The position numbers and the translations under genes are program-made. From positions 5,687 to 37,963 of the forward strand of contig VBJR01000313.1 of assembly GCA_005880175.1 (NCBI GenBank): a DNA stretch of 32,277 nucleotides, given 5' to 3'. Numbering within the stretch: the stretch's first letter is position 1; the number at the start of each line of letters is the position of its first letter. A model generated the notes under the pieces. That model saw only the letters and a list, made by a program, of their open reading frames with translations, was not told the origin of the DNA and searched no databases. This document shows positions 8,228-16,899 of this stretch, piece after piece. This DNA comes from Chloroflexota bacterium (GTDB taxonomy: Bacteria > Chloroflexota > Dormibacteria > Dormibacterales > Dormibacteraceae).

Positions 8228-9199
8228 TCAGCGGAACAGCCAGCCGCGGCGCCAGAACAGCACGAGCTGCATGACCATGGTGGCGACCATGATGCCGACG
8301 CCGCCGAGGAACGCCGGCGGCCCGGTGATGTGGGTCACCAGGTACCCGAAGTTCATGCCGAAGAAGCCCGTGAGGAACGTCAGCGGCAGGAACACGCTCG
8401 CGATCACGGTCAGCTGCATCATCGTGTTGTTCAGCCGGTTCGAGACCGTGGACAGGTACACGTCCATCGCGCCCGTGAGCAGGTCGCGCAGCGCGTCCGC
8501 CTCCTCGTACTGCCGGATCAGGTCCTCGTACACGTCCCGCCAGTACAGCTGCAGGTCGCCCTCCGAGTGCTCCAGCGAGTGCGACAGGAGCCGCTGGAAC
8601 ACGTCCCGCTGCGGCCCCAGCGCCCGCCGCAGCTCCGCCACCGAGTGCTTGAGGCCGGTGAGGTGGGCCAGCGCGGCCGGGGTCGGCCGCTCCAGCACCA
8701 CGTCCTGGAGCCGGTCGGTCACGTCGTCCAGCTTGTCCAGGGTGGGGAAGAGGCTGTCCACGACGGCGCTGATCACCAGGTACTGCAGGAACACCAGGTC
8801 GTTGCGGGTGACCGACGGGTCCTCCTCGACGCGCCTGCGCACGTCGGTCACGGCCGGCGCCGGCTCGTTGTGCACGGTGACGAACCAGCGATGGGTCAGG
8901 AACAGGTGGTGCTCGCGGATCGCGATGTCCTCGTCGTCCTCCAGCTCGGCCGCGAACAGCACCGCGAACTTGTAGCCGGGGAACTCGTCGAGCTTGGGCC
9001 GCTGGTTCCTCTGGCGGACGTCGGCGACCGTCAGCGGGTGGAACCCGAACGCGTCCAGGAGCAGGTCGTAGTCCGCCTGCTCGGGCCCCTCGATGTCCAG
9101 CCACCACCCGATCTCGTTGGCCTTCAGCCGGCGCCGGACCTCGTCCACCGAGACGTCCGAGCACTGGCCGGCGGCCGTGATCAGGTGCCGGGCCGTCAC
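8228..9199 (-). CDS. corA: CorA-family magnesium/cobalt transporter
   Basis: Pentameric divalent-cation channel of the inner membrane, 323 residues. The cytoplasmic N-terminal funnel (about 1-250) is followed by two C-terminal transmembrane helices. The first ends in the signature GMN (LTGFFGMNFG) near residue 280, and the chain closes with a basic RRGWLFR tail. The GTG start at 9199 overlaps the stop of the upstream oligopeptidase gene as GTGA, so translation is coupled; the longer open frame upstream is the shadow of that gene. The family takes up Mg2+ mainly. Pairing with a peptidase has no obvious metabolic meaning. Confidence 0.93.
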   Translation of the reverse strand: MTARHLITAAGQCSDVSVDEVRRRLKANEIGWWLDIEGPEQADYDLLLDAFGFHPLTVADVRQRNQRPKLDEFPGYKFAVLFAAELEDDEDIAIREHHLFLTHRWFVTVHNEPAPAVTDVRRRVEEDPSVTRNDLVFLQYLVISAVVDSLFPTLDKLDDVTDRLQDVVLERPTPAALAHLTGLKHSVAELRRALGPQRDVFQRLLSHSLEHSEGDLQLYWRDVYEDLIRQYEEADALRDLLTGAMDVYLSTVSNRLNNTMMQLTVIASVFLPLTFLTGFFGMNFGYLVTHITGPPAFLGGVGIMVATMVMQLVLFWRRGWLFR

Positions 9200-11205
9200 G
9201 CCGGCCCGCCCAGCGTGTGGAGCAGGAAGCTCCACACGTCGGCCTCCTCGGGCACGACCTTGCCCACCGGCTTGCCCTGGCCGTGGCCGGCCCGCGGCTC
9301 GATCCGGAGCAGCACCGTCGCCCCGGGGCCCGCGGCCTGGAGCAGCGCCGCCATCTTGCGCGCGTGCATCGGGTCCACGCGGGCGTCCTCCTCGCCGGCG
9401 GTGAGCAGGATGGCCGGGTAGCGCGCGCCCTCGCGGACGTGGTGGTACGGGCTGTACGCGTACAGCCAGCCGAACTCCTCGGGCACGGCCGCGCTCCCGT
9501 ACTCGGGGATCCACAGCTCGGCGACCTTGAACCGCTCGTACCGGACCATGTCCAGCAGCGGCACGCGGCAGACGACCGCCCCGCACAGGTCCGGCCGCTG
9601 CGTCATCGCGGCGCCGACCAGCAGGCCGCCGTTGCTGCCGCCGAGGATGCCCAGCCGGGCCGGCCGGGTCAGGCCGCTGGCGACCAGCCACTCGGCCGCC
9701 GCCACGAAGTCGTCGAACACGTTCTGCTTGCGCTCGCGCATCCCGGCCCGGTGCCACGGCTCGCCGAACTCGCCGCCGCCGCGCAGGTTGGCCACGGCCA
9801 CCAGGCCGCCGGCCTCCAGGAACGGGACGACCGTCGGCATCCAGAGCGGGGTGCGGCTGATCGAGAAGCCGCCGTACCCGGTCAGCACCACGGGCCCGTC
9901 GCCTCCGGCCCGGCCGACCAGGAACATCGGCACGGGGGTGCCGTCGGCCGACGCGTACCAGACCTGGCGGACGGGGTAGCGGTCGGGGTCGAAGCCGGCC
10001 GGCGGCGCCAGCCGTTCCACGACGCCGCCGTCCACGAGCACCGTCTCCGCCGGCCGCGTGAACGTCTCGGTGGTGACGTACAGCGCCGGCGAGCTGTGGT
10101 GCCCGTCCAGCGCCGTGACCGTGCTGTACGGCGTCAGGTCGATCGTGCGCTCGAACGCGCCGTCGAGCGCGTGAAGCGAGACACGCGAGCACGCGTCCAC
10201 CAGGTGGTGCACCGCCAGGCGGTCGGACGTGACCGTCACGCTGATCAGGACGTGCTCCGACTCGGGGACGACGTCCCGCCAGGCGCCCGGCCCCGGCCGG
10301 GCGGGGTCCACCTCCACCAGCCGGAAGCGGGGCGCGTCCAGGTTCGTGAGCCCGAGCAGCCGCCGGCCCGAGAACCAGAGCACGGCCCGCGCGTCCTCGC
10401 CCTCGAAGACCGGCTCGAACGGCCCGTCGCCGTCGCGCAGGAACACCAGCGTCCGCGTCCACCCCTCGGACACGGTGATCGCCGTCCAGCGGCCGTCCTC
10501 GGAGATGGACACGACGGTCGGGATCTACACCTTGTCCCCGCCCTCGCCGAACACGCGCACGTCCTCGGCCGGGTCGGTGCCCAGTACGTGGCGCCACACG
10601 TGGCGGTGGTAGACCTCCTCGCCCGGCGGCACGGAGCCGGGGGCCGGCTGGCGCGTGTACAGGAAGGCGCCGGCGCCGGGCTCGAACGCGACCGCCGACC
10701 AGCGGCAGCGCGGGATCCGGTCGTCCAGCCACTCCCCGGTCGCGGTCCGGACGAGCCGCAGCTCGGAGTTCTCGCTGCCGGCCTCCGACAGCCCGACGCA
10801 CACGAGCTGGCCGTCCGGCGAGGGCACCCACCAGTCCAGGGACGTCGTGCCGTCCGGGCTCAGCGGCGCCGGGTCCACGAGCGTCCGGGCCGGCCCGCCC
10901 GCCTCGCCGACCACCAGCACCGGCTGCTCCATGCCCGCGTCACGGCGGGTCAGGAACCGGTAGCGGCCGCGCACCGCGGCCGCGCCGAGGCCGCCGACGT
11001 CCAGGGCCTGGCGGATGCGCGCCTCGATGGCGGGTCGCTCGGGCAGCGCGTCGAGCACGGACCGGGTGTGCGCATTCTGGGCCGCGACCCAGGCTCGGAC
11101 CTCGGGGTCCTCGCCGTCCTCCAGCCAGCGGTAGGGGTCGCGGACCTCGACGCCGTGGAGGGTCTCCACGACCTGCGCGATCCGGGTCTCAGGACTGCTG
11201 CTCAC
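9196..11205 (-). pseudogene. Prolyl oligopeptidase (S9A) interrupted by an in-frame amber codon
   Basis: Cytosolic serine peptidase that cuts short peptides after proline. The N-terminal part (GTG at 11205; TLHGVEVRDPYRWLEDGEDP) and beta-propeller run to a TAG at 10527-10525. The same frame continues directly (IPTVVSISEDGRW) to the catalytic domain, with the nucleophile Ser in LGGSNGGLLVGA, Asp in DARVDPMHARK and His in RAGHGQGKP. About 669 codons in total, the normal family length, so nothing is missing except a sense codon at the TAG (CAG would need one change). Either a recent nonsense mutation or a base-call error; both halves otherwise look intact. It is upstream of and coupled to corA. 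A downstream restart would give only a partial enzyme. Confidence 0.85.
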
Positions 11206-11244
11206 AACCCACCATGCACCGGATGGTAGCGGCCGCGGCCGGGT

Positions 11245-11272
11245 GGGGCCGGCCCGTGGGAGGGCCGGCCCC
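11245..11272. terminator. GC-rich hairpin downstream of the BNR-repeat gene
   Basis: GGGGCCGGCCC (11245-11255) and GGGCCGGCCCC (11262-11272) form an 11-bp perfect stem with a 6-nt loop, 8 bp after the leftward BNR gene stop and about 40 bp before the oligopeptidase start. There is no U tract, so it may be a weak or Rho-assisted terminator. Confidence 0.6.
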
Positions 11273-11280
11273 GGTATGTG

Positions 11281-12981
11281 CTAGTCGTCGGTGTGCGCGC
11301 GGGTCGCGAACACGTCGGGCTGCGTGTGGACGCCCGGCGCGATGGAGCCCGCGGGCCCCGTCCAGGTGTTGCGGTTGTCGCCCCAGGCGAAGATCGTGCG
11401 GTCGTCGCCGATGCGGGCGGCCGTCGTGTACTCGCCGAGGTCGTAGCAGGCCTGGATCGTGCGGTCGTAGTTGGTCGCCCGGTTGGCGCCGAACTGCGCC
11501 GCCGGCAGCGGGTTGTTGCTCGGGATCAGGTCGAAGGCCGGCCCGAGGCTGGCCGACCGCTTGTCGGTCAGCCGGGTCTTGCCGTGGTCACGCTCGAGCT
11601 CCGCCGTCGTCGCGTCGAACCGGATCTTGCCGTTCGCCAGCTGCGTGTAGTAGCCGACGGTCACCTGCTGCCCCCCGCGGTCCACCGAGATGGAGGGGTG
11701 CACGTGCTGCGGCTGGGCCGCGGACGCCGCGGCCACCGTGAACGGCCCCTGCCAGGAGCCGCCGCCGTCGAGCGACACGAGCACCTGGATGAACGACATC
11801 GAGTTGGGGTCGCCCACCGTCGCGCTGGTGGACGAGTTCAGGACGAGGAACAGCCTGCCGTTCGCCACGACGGCGTTCGGCTGCGTGATCAGCCGGGTCG
11901 CCTGCCGGAACACCGGGAAGCCGCCACGGCCGCCGCCCAGGTCCGCGCCCTGGTGGAGCGTCAGGCGGATGCCGCCGGCGACGCCGCAGTCGGTGCCGGT
12001 GCCCGGCGTCACGTTCGGGAACGCCGTCGGGTCGGCCGCGCCCGGGACGTTGAAGGTGCTGAAGTGGAACGTCTGGCCGCCGTCATCGGAGATCAGGACC
12101 TTGATGAAGTCGGCGTCCGAGTCGCCCCCGTGCAGGAACGGGATGAACAGGCGCCCGGTGCGCTGGTCCACGACCGGGTTCGAGAACTGGAGGAACGCCG
12201 ACTCGACGCCGTCGTCCACCGGCGCGAACACCGTGCTGACGGTCCAGGTCTGGCCGCCGTCCGTGGACTTGCCCAGCATCAGCTGCGACGAGTTGGCCTT
12301 GAAGCTGGTCCAGGTCACGTACACGTTGTCGCGCGTGGGGACCTGCGGGTCCTTGCCGACCGCGATCCACTCCTTGTCGGAGCCGGGGTCGATGGCGACG
12401 GTCGAGCCGGGCTGGAACGTCCGGCCCCGGTCGGTCGTCTTGCCGACGAAGATGAGCGACTGCCCGGCCGCGTTCGCGCCGAGGCTGGAGTAGTAGAAGT
12501 TGCCCTGGCGATCGACCGCCAGCGACGGGTCGCCGAACGTGAACGGGCTGCCCGGGATGGGGGGCAGCGAGCTCTCGGTCCAGGACCGGCCGCCGTCGTG
12601 CGAGACGCCGACGCCCGACAGGAACCGGTGCGTGAACGCGACCGTGTTCGCCGCGGTCAGCGTCACGGGCTGGTCGGCCGAGTTGTTGAACCCGACGACC
12701 ACGTCGTTGCCGAACGTCGCGATCGAGGTCTCGCTCTGGATCGAGAACTCGTACGGCCGCTGGGGCTGGGGCAGCGCGTTCGGGAAGGACTGGATGTTGT
12801 CCAGCGCCGGGTCGTTGACCTGCACGTCGCGGCCGTGGCCCAGGAGGCCCTGGCCGCCGCCGGCTGCGTCGCCGATCGTCGGCGTGCCGTCGGGGTTGAG
12901 CAGGTCGGGCAGCGCGTTGTTGTCCTCCCCGTCGAAGCCCTTGGCGGCGAACAGGTCTGCCGAGACCGACCCGGCCGCCAT
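11281..12981 (-). CDS. BNR/Asp-box repeat protein (sialidase-like beta-propeller)
   Basis: A 566-residue beta-propeller protein. Five Asp-box motifs are visible: SHDGGRSW (127-134), TTDRGRTF (182-189), STDGGQTW (239-246), SDDGGQTF (298-305) and SLDGGGSW (403-410). These mark sialidase/neuraminidase-like folds, but the arginine triad and other sialidase residues could not be assigned, so enzymatic activity is not claimed. The ATG at 12981 is preceded immediately by GAGGAGGAGG. No signal peptide is present at this start, which is odd for a family usually exported. A candidate promoter, TGGTCA-17-TACCCT (-10 at 13036-13031), lies upstream, about 50 bp before the start. It diverges from recG. Confidence 0.8.
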   Translation of the reverse strand: MAAGSVSADLFAAKGFDGEDNNALPDLLNPDGTPTIGDAAGGGQGLLGHGRDVQVNDPALDNIQSFPNALPQPQRPYEFSIQSETSIATFGNDVVVGFNNSADQPVTLTAANTVAFTHRFLSGVGVSHDGGRSWTESSLPPIPGSPFTFGDPSLAVDRQGNFYYSSLGANAAGQSLIFVGKTTDRGRTFQPGSTVAIDPGSDKEWIAVGKDPQVPTRDNVYVTWTSFKANSSQLMLGKSTDGGQTWTVSTVFAPVDDGVESAFLQFSNPVVDQRTGRLFIPFLHGGDSDADFIKVLISDDGGQTFHFSTFNVPGAADPTAFPNVTPGTGTDCGVAGGIRLTLHQGADLGGGRGGFPVFRQATRLITQPNAVVANGRLFLVLNSSTSATVGDPNSMSFIQVLVSLDGGGSWQGPFTVAAASAAQPQHVHPSISVDRGGQQVTVGYYTQLANGKIRFDATTAELERDHGKTRLTDKRSASLGPAFDLIPSNNPLPAAQFGANRATNYDRTIQACYDLGEYTTAARIGDDRTIFAWGDNRNTWTGPAGSIAPGVHTQPDVFATRAHTDD

Positions 12982-13030
12982 CCTCCTCCTCGCTGGGGTC
13001 CCCCGTGGGGCCGGGGCACCGAGCCAGGGG

Positions 13031-13059
13031 AGGGTAGCGCGACGCGACCCGCCTGACCA
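13031..13059 (-). promoter_or_regulatory. Candidate promoter of the BNR-repeat gene
   Basis: TGGTCA (13059-13054) and TACCCT (13036-13031) are separated by 17 nt on the minus strand, each matching four of six (or nearly) consensus bases. The predicted transcript would have a leader of about 45 nt that includes the GAGGAGGAGG ribosome site. Confidence 0.4.
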
Positions 13060-13095
13060 GCGCCGAGCGTCGCGCCGGCCGGACAATGAGGGGTC

Positions 13096-15088
13096 ATGGC
13101 CCAGCAGCGCGCCGCCGTCCGGCTTCCCCTGACCCTGGACTCGACCGTGGACCGCCTCTCCCGGATCAAGTCCACCGAGGTCAAGCTGCTCGGCCGGCTG
13201 GGCGTGCACACGGTCCGCGACCTGCTGCTGTACCTCCCGCGCGACCTGGAGCGCTTCGCCGACGCGGAGGAGGCCACGGACGGCAAGGTCAACTTCGTCG
13301 GCACGATCCTCCAGATCCACCGCAAGCGGTCGCGCGTCCAGGGCATGCTGCTGACCGAGGCTGTCGTCGCGGACGACGAGGGCGCGACGCTGCGCGTGGC
13401 CTGGTTCAAGAACCCGTACGTGGTCCAGCACCTCCACGCCGGCGACCGGGTCTCGCTCTCCGGCCGCGTCCGGACCTCGCGGTTCGGCCGCGAGATGCAG
13501 AGCCCGGAGTACGAGCGGCTGGAGGGGGAGGGCGCGCCCAACCGGGTCGGCGAGCTCATGCCCAAGTACGGCCTGACGAAGGACCTGACGTCGCGGCGCC
13601 TGGCCACGCTCGTCCGGCAGGTGCTGCCGCTGGCGGACGGGCTCGAGGACGACCTGCCGGAGGAGGTCCGCCGGCGCCACGGCCTGCTGCCCCTCTCCGA
13701 GGCCGTCCGGCTCGCCCACGGGCCCGAGTCCGAGGACGACTTCCGGCGGGCGCGGCGGCGGATGGACTTCGCGGCGCTGCTCGAGCTGCAGGCCGCGTTC
13801 CAGCTCGCCCGGCGCCGGGTCGCGCTGGAGCGGGCGACGCCGGTCCCGTACCGGCAGGACGTGATCGACACGTTCAAGGCCGGCCTCACCTTCGAGCTGA
13901 CCCGGGCGCAGCGCCGGGCGACGTGGGACGTCTACCAGGACGTGCAGCAGCCCGTGCCGATGAACCGGCTGCTGAACGGCGACGTCGGCTCGGGCAAGAC
14001 CGCGGTCGCGGCCGCCGCGGCGGCGATGGCGCACGCGGCCGGCCTGCAGACCGTGATGATGGCGCCGACCGAGATCCTGGCCCGCCGCCGCCGAGCGCCG
14101 GCGGGTGCGGACGGCCGCCGCGTCCGGCCACTGCGCGCTGCTGGTCGGCACGCACGCGCTGATCGAGGACGACGTCGAGCTGGCCGACCTGGGCCTGGCC
14201 GTCGTGGACGAGCAGCACCGGTTCGGCACCCGCCAGCGCGAGGTGCTGCGCGCGAAGTCGCGGGAGGGCCGGCCGCACTTCCTGGCCATGACGGCGACGC
14301 CGATCCCGCGCACGCTGGCCCTGGCCCTGTACGGCGAGATGAAGCTCTCGATCATCGACGAGCTGCCGCCCGGCCGGACGCCGGTCGAGACGCAGGTCGT
14401 CGCGCCCGACGAGCGGGACGCGGCGTACGAGCTGGTCCGGCGCGAGGTGCGGGCGGGCCGGCAGGCGTTCGTGATCTGCCCGCTGATCGAGGAGTCGGTC
14501 AACATCGAGGCCAAGGCGGCGACGGCCGAGTTCGAGCGGCTGCGCAAGGACGTGTTCCCGGACCTGCGGATGGCCCTGGTCCACGGCCGCATGAGGGACA
14601 AGGACAGCGCGATGGGCGCGTTCCGGGCCGGCGAGGTGGACGTCCTGGTCGCGACGTCGGTGATCGAGGTGGGCGTGGACGTGCCCAACGCGACGGTGAT
14701 GCTGATCGAGGGGGCGGACCGGTTCGGCCTGGCCCAGCTGCACCAGCTCCGCGGCCGCGTGGGCCGGGGGTCGCAGCGCTCGTTCTGCCTGCTGCTCTCG
14801 GACGACCCGGCGGGCGGCGCGCTCCAGCGGCTCCACCTGGTGGCGGGGACGACGGACGGCTTCCGCCTGGCGGAGGAGGACATGCGCATCCGCGACGTCG
14901 GCGAGCTGCTGGGCGCCCGCCAGCACGGCCAGTCGGACCTCGCGATGCGCGCGCTCCAGCAGCCGGAGCTGCTGTCGGAGGTCCGCGACGAGGCGGAGGC
15001 GCTGATCGCGGCCGACCCCGACCTGACGCGCTGGCCGGCGCTCTGGGAGGCGGCGGCTCGCCGGCTCGACCAGACCTCGATAAGCTGA
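13096..15088 (+). pseudogene. recG: ATP-dependent DNA helicase RecG, with an internal deletion and frameshift
   Basis: RecG reverses stalled replication forks and branch-migrates Holliday junctions. The N-terminal wedge domain (OB fold, about 60-160) is complete. The helicase follows with Walker A GDVGSGKT near 295-302 and MAPTEILA. At about 14085-14100 the frame changes, and reading resumes in the next frame with AAERRRVRTAAASGH, then LLVGTHALIEDDVELADLGL and the DEQH box VVDEQHRFG. The TGS/motif Ia stretch expected between EILAR and AAERRR (roughly 25-30 residues) is absent, so this is a loss of several tens of bases and not a simple slip. The C-terminal helicase and the RecG end (LGARQHGQSDLAMRAL) are intact to the TGA at 15088. 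As read, no functional RecG can be made. Confidence 0.85.
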
Positions 15089-15095
15089 GCGCCCG

Positions 15096-16415
15096 ATGGG
15101 CGCCCCGAATTCGACGTCACCCGCGGAGCTGCTGCGGCGGCTGATCCGGTTCGACACCACCAACCCGCCCGGTGACGAGGGGCCCTGCCTGGAGTACCTG
15201 CGCGGCCTGTTCACGGACGCGGGCGGCGCGGACTGCCGGGTGCTGGAGTCGCCCGGCGGCCGGCCCAACCTCGTGGTCCGGGTGCCCGGCCGGGGCGAGG
15301 CGCCGCCGCTGCTGCTCCAGGGCCACGTGGACGTGGTGACGACCGCCGGCCAGCGCTGGAGCCACCCGCCGTTCGGCGGCGACCTGCTCAAGGGCTGGGT
15401 GTGGGGGCGGGGCGCGCTCGACATGAAGGGCGGGGTCGCGATGATGGCCAGCGCGCTGCTGGACCGGCTCCACCGCGGCGACCCGCCGGCCGGCGACGTC
15501 GTGCTCTGCTGCCTGGCCGACGAGGAGGCGGGCGGGGTGCACGGGGCCCAGTTCCTGGTCGAGCGCCACGCCGAGCTGTTCGCGGGCATCCGCCACGGCC
15601 TGGGCGAGGGCGGGGCGACCACGCAGCACCTGCACGGGCGGGCGTTCTACCCGATCATGGTCGCCGAGAAGCGGGCCTGCCGCCTCCGCGTCACGCTCCG
15701 CGGCCCGGGCGGGCACGCCTCGCGCAGCCACCGCGGCGGCACGATGGCCCGGCTGGGCGAGCTGCTGGGGGCGCTCGACCGGCAGCGGCTGCCGGTGCAC
15801 CTGACGCCCGTCGCGTCCGGCTACGTGCGCGGGATCGCCGCGGCCTCGCCCGAGCCGGAGCGCTCGCGGCTGCTGGCGCTGCTCGACCCGGCCCGGACGG
15901 ACGCGGTGCTGGACCGGATGGGCGACGAGGCCGGCCGGTTCGACCCGATCCTCCACCACACGATCAACGCCACGATCGTCCGGGCGGGCGAGAAGGTCAA
16001 CGTGATCCCCTCGCTGGCGACGGTGGACCTGGACGGGCGCATGCTGCCCGGCTTCGAGCCCGAGGAGTTCATCGCCGAGGTGCGCGCGATCATCGGCCCG
16101 GAGCCCGAGGTCGAGGTCATCGGCTCCGGCCCGCGGCTGAAGGAGGCCGAGCAGGGGCCCCTGTACGACCTCCTGTGCGCGGTGCTGCGCGAGCTGGAGC
16201 CGGCGGCCGTGCCGGTGCCGCTCCTGATGACCGGGGCGACGGACCAGCGCCACTTCGCCCGCCTGGGCATCGAGGGCTACGGCTACCTGCCCCTGCGGCT
16301 GCCGCCCGGCTTCGGCCAGGAGACGGTGCACGCGGCGGACGAGCGGGTGCCGGCCGCGGCGCTGGACTTCGGGACGGACGCGCTGAGCCGGGTGCTCTCA
16401 CGCTACCGGGGCTGA
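15096..16415 (+). CDS. M20-family metallopeptidase (ArgE/DapE/carboxypeptidase type)
   Basis: Zinc-dependent hydrolase of 439 residues that removes N-acyl groups or C-terminal residues from small peptides. The opening LLRRLIRFDTTNPPGDEG, the first metal ligand in LLLQGHVDVV, the bridging Asp in GALDMKGG and the catalytic Glu in ADEEAGG are all present. A dimerisation (lid) domain follows at about 195-310, including VTLRGPGGHAS. The C-terminal metal ligand lies near GQETVHAADE. The ATG at 15096 is 7 bp after the recG stop. Family members differ in substrate, and I cannot choose among acetylornithine, succinyl-diaminopimelate or dipeptide. No signal peptide is seen, so it is probably cytoplasmic. 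Confidence 0.9.
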   Translation: MGAPNSTSPAELLRRLIRFDTTNPPGDEGPCLEYLRGLFTDAGGADCRVLESPGGRPNLVVRVPGRGEAPPLLLQGHVDVVTTAGQRWSHPPFGGDLLKGWVWGRGALDMKGGVAMMASALLDRLHRGDPPAGDVVLCCLADEEAGGVHGAQFLVERHAELFAGIRHGLGEGGATTQHLHGRAFYPIMVAEKRACRLRVTLRGPGGHASRSHRGGTMARLGELLGALDRQRLPVHLTPVASGYVRGIAAASPEPERSRLLALLDPARTDAVLDRMGDEAGRFDPILHHTINATIVRAGEKVNVIPSLATVDLDGRMLPGFEPEEFIAEVRAIIGPEPEVEVIGSGPRLKEAEQGPLYDLLCAVLRELEPAAVPVPLLMTGATDQRHFARLGIEGYGYLPLRLPPGFGQETVHAADERVPAAALDFGTDALSRVLSRYRG

Positions 16416-16445
16416 GCGCGCCCGTACCGCGGCCCCCGGCTCAGC
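16411..16445. terminator. Weak convergent-gene stem across two stop codons
   Basis: GCTGAGC (16411-16417) and GCTCAGC (16439-16445) can pair around a 21-nt GC-rich loop. They contain the stop codons of the M20 gene and of the leftward small gene, so a shared bidirectional terminator is possible. The long loop and missing U run keep confidence low. Confidence 0.25.
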
Positions 16446-16812
16446 TCGCCGAGGGACTCCAGCAGCGGGTGGACGGACGCGCGAGCGGCGTGAGCAGCTT
16501 GTCCATCAGGCTGACGATGGTCATCTTCACCTCCAGCCTGGTGCCCGGCTCCCACCCGTGCGGCGTCAGCGACTCGTAGATCGTGAGCGCCTCGGCGCTG
16601 GTGATGATGTCCCGGGCGGCGGCGCGGGCCTGGCCCTCGAGGCAGGCGGTCGCCTCCTCGGGGTCGATCTCCAGCATGCGCTCGAGCCGGTCGAGGGCGT
16701 CCTTGTCCAGCTCGTCCAGCTTGGAGTTGATCCAAGCCGCGTGCTCGAGCAAACGGTTGCTCTCGGCCGTCTCCGAAGGCGAAACAGACAACACGTTGGT
16801 AACCACTCCCAA
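16441..16812 (-). CDS. Uncharacterised helical protein of about 120 residues
   Basis: No named family recognised. The open frame begins with TTG at 16812; a GTG at 16797, with GGGAGTGG upstream, is an alternative start. The body is a charged amphipathic helical protein (LLEHAAWINSKLDELDKDA, then LERMLEIDPEEATACLEG), with no membrane segment or signal. The last 12-15 residues (RPSTRCWSPSAS) look poor, while the neighbouring frame reads SVHPLLESLGELS with perfect G/C third positions, so a frameshift near 16480 may have replaced the native C terminus. It converges on the M20 gene and diverges from selD. Confidence 0.6.
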   Translation of the reverse strand: MGVVTNVLSVSPSETAESNRLLEHAAWINSKLDELDKDALDRLERMLEIDPEEATACLEGQARAAARDIITSAEALTIYESLTPHGWEPGTRLEVKMTIVSLMDKLLTPLARPSTRCWSPSAS

Positions 16813-16885
16813 TAGGACGAACGCGGGAACCCCCGTGATCGGTACACATTTCGTTCACCTTCTTCCTTGACGGTCGACAAGCAAG

Positions 16886-16891
16886 TACGCT
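16886..16891 (+). promoter_or_regulatory. -10-like box 8 nt before selD
   Basis: TACGCT ends 8 nt before the ATG at 16900, the same geometry as for the LacI gene. No Shine-Dalgarno sequence precedes selD. A TTGACG at 16867-16872 is closer than the ideal distance (13 nt), so the -35 assignment is unclear. Confidence 0.35.
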
Positions 16892-16899
16892 CTGGACCG

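Noticed and set aside
10525..10527. Amber codon as pyrrolysine
   Set aside because: No pyl genes or second example are visible, and the position is not in a methylamine methyltransferase.
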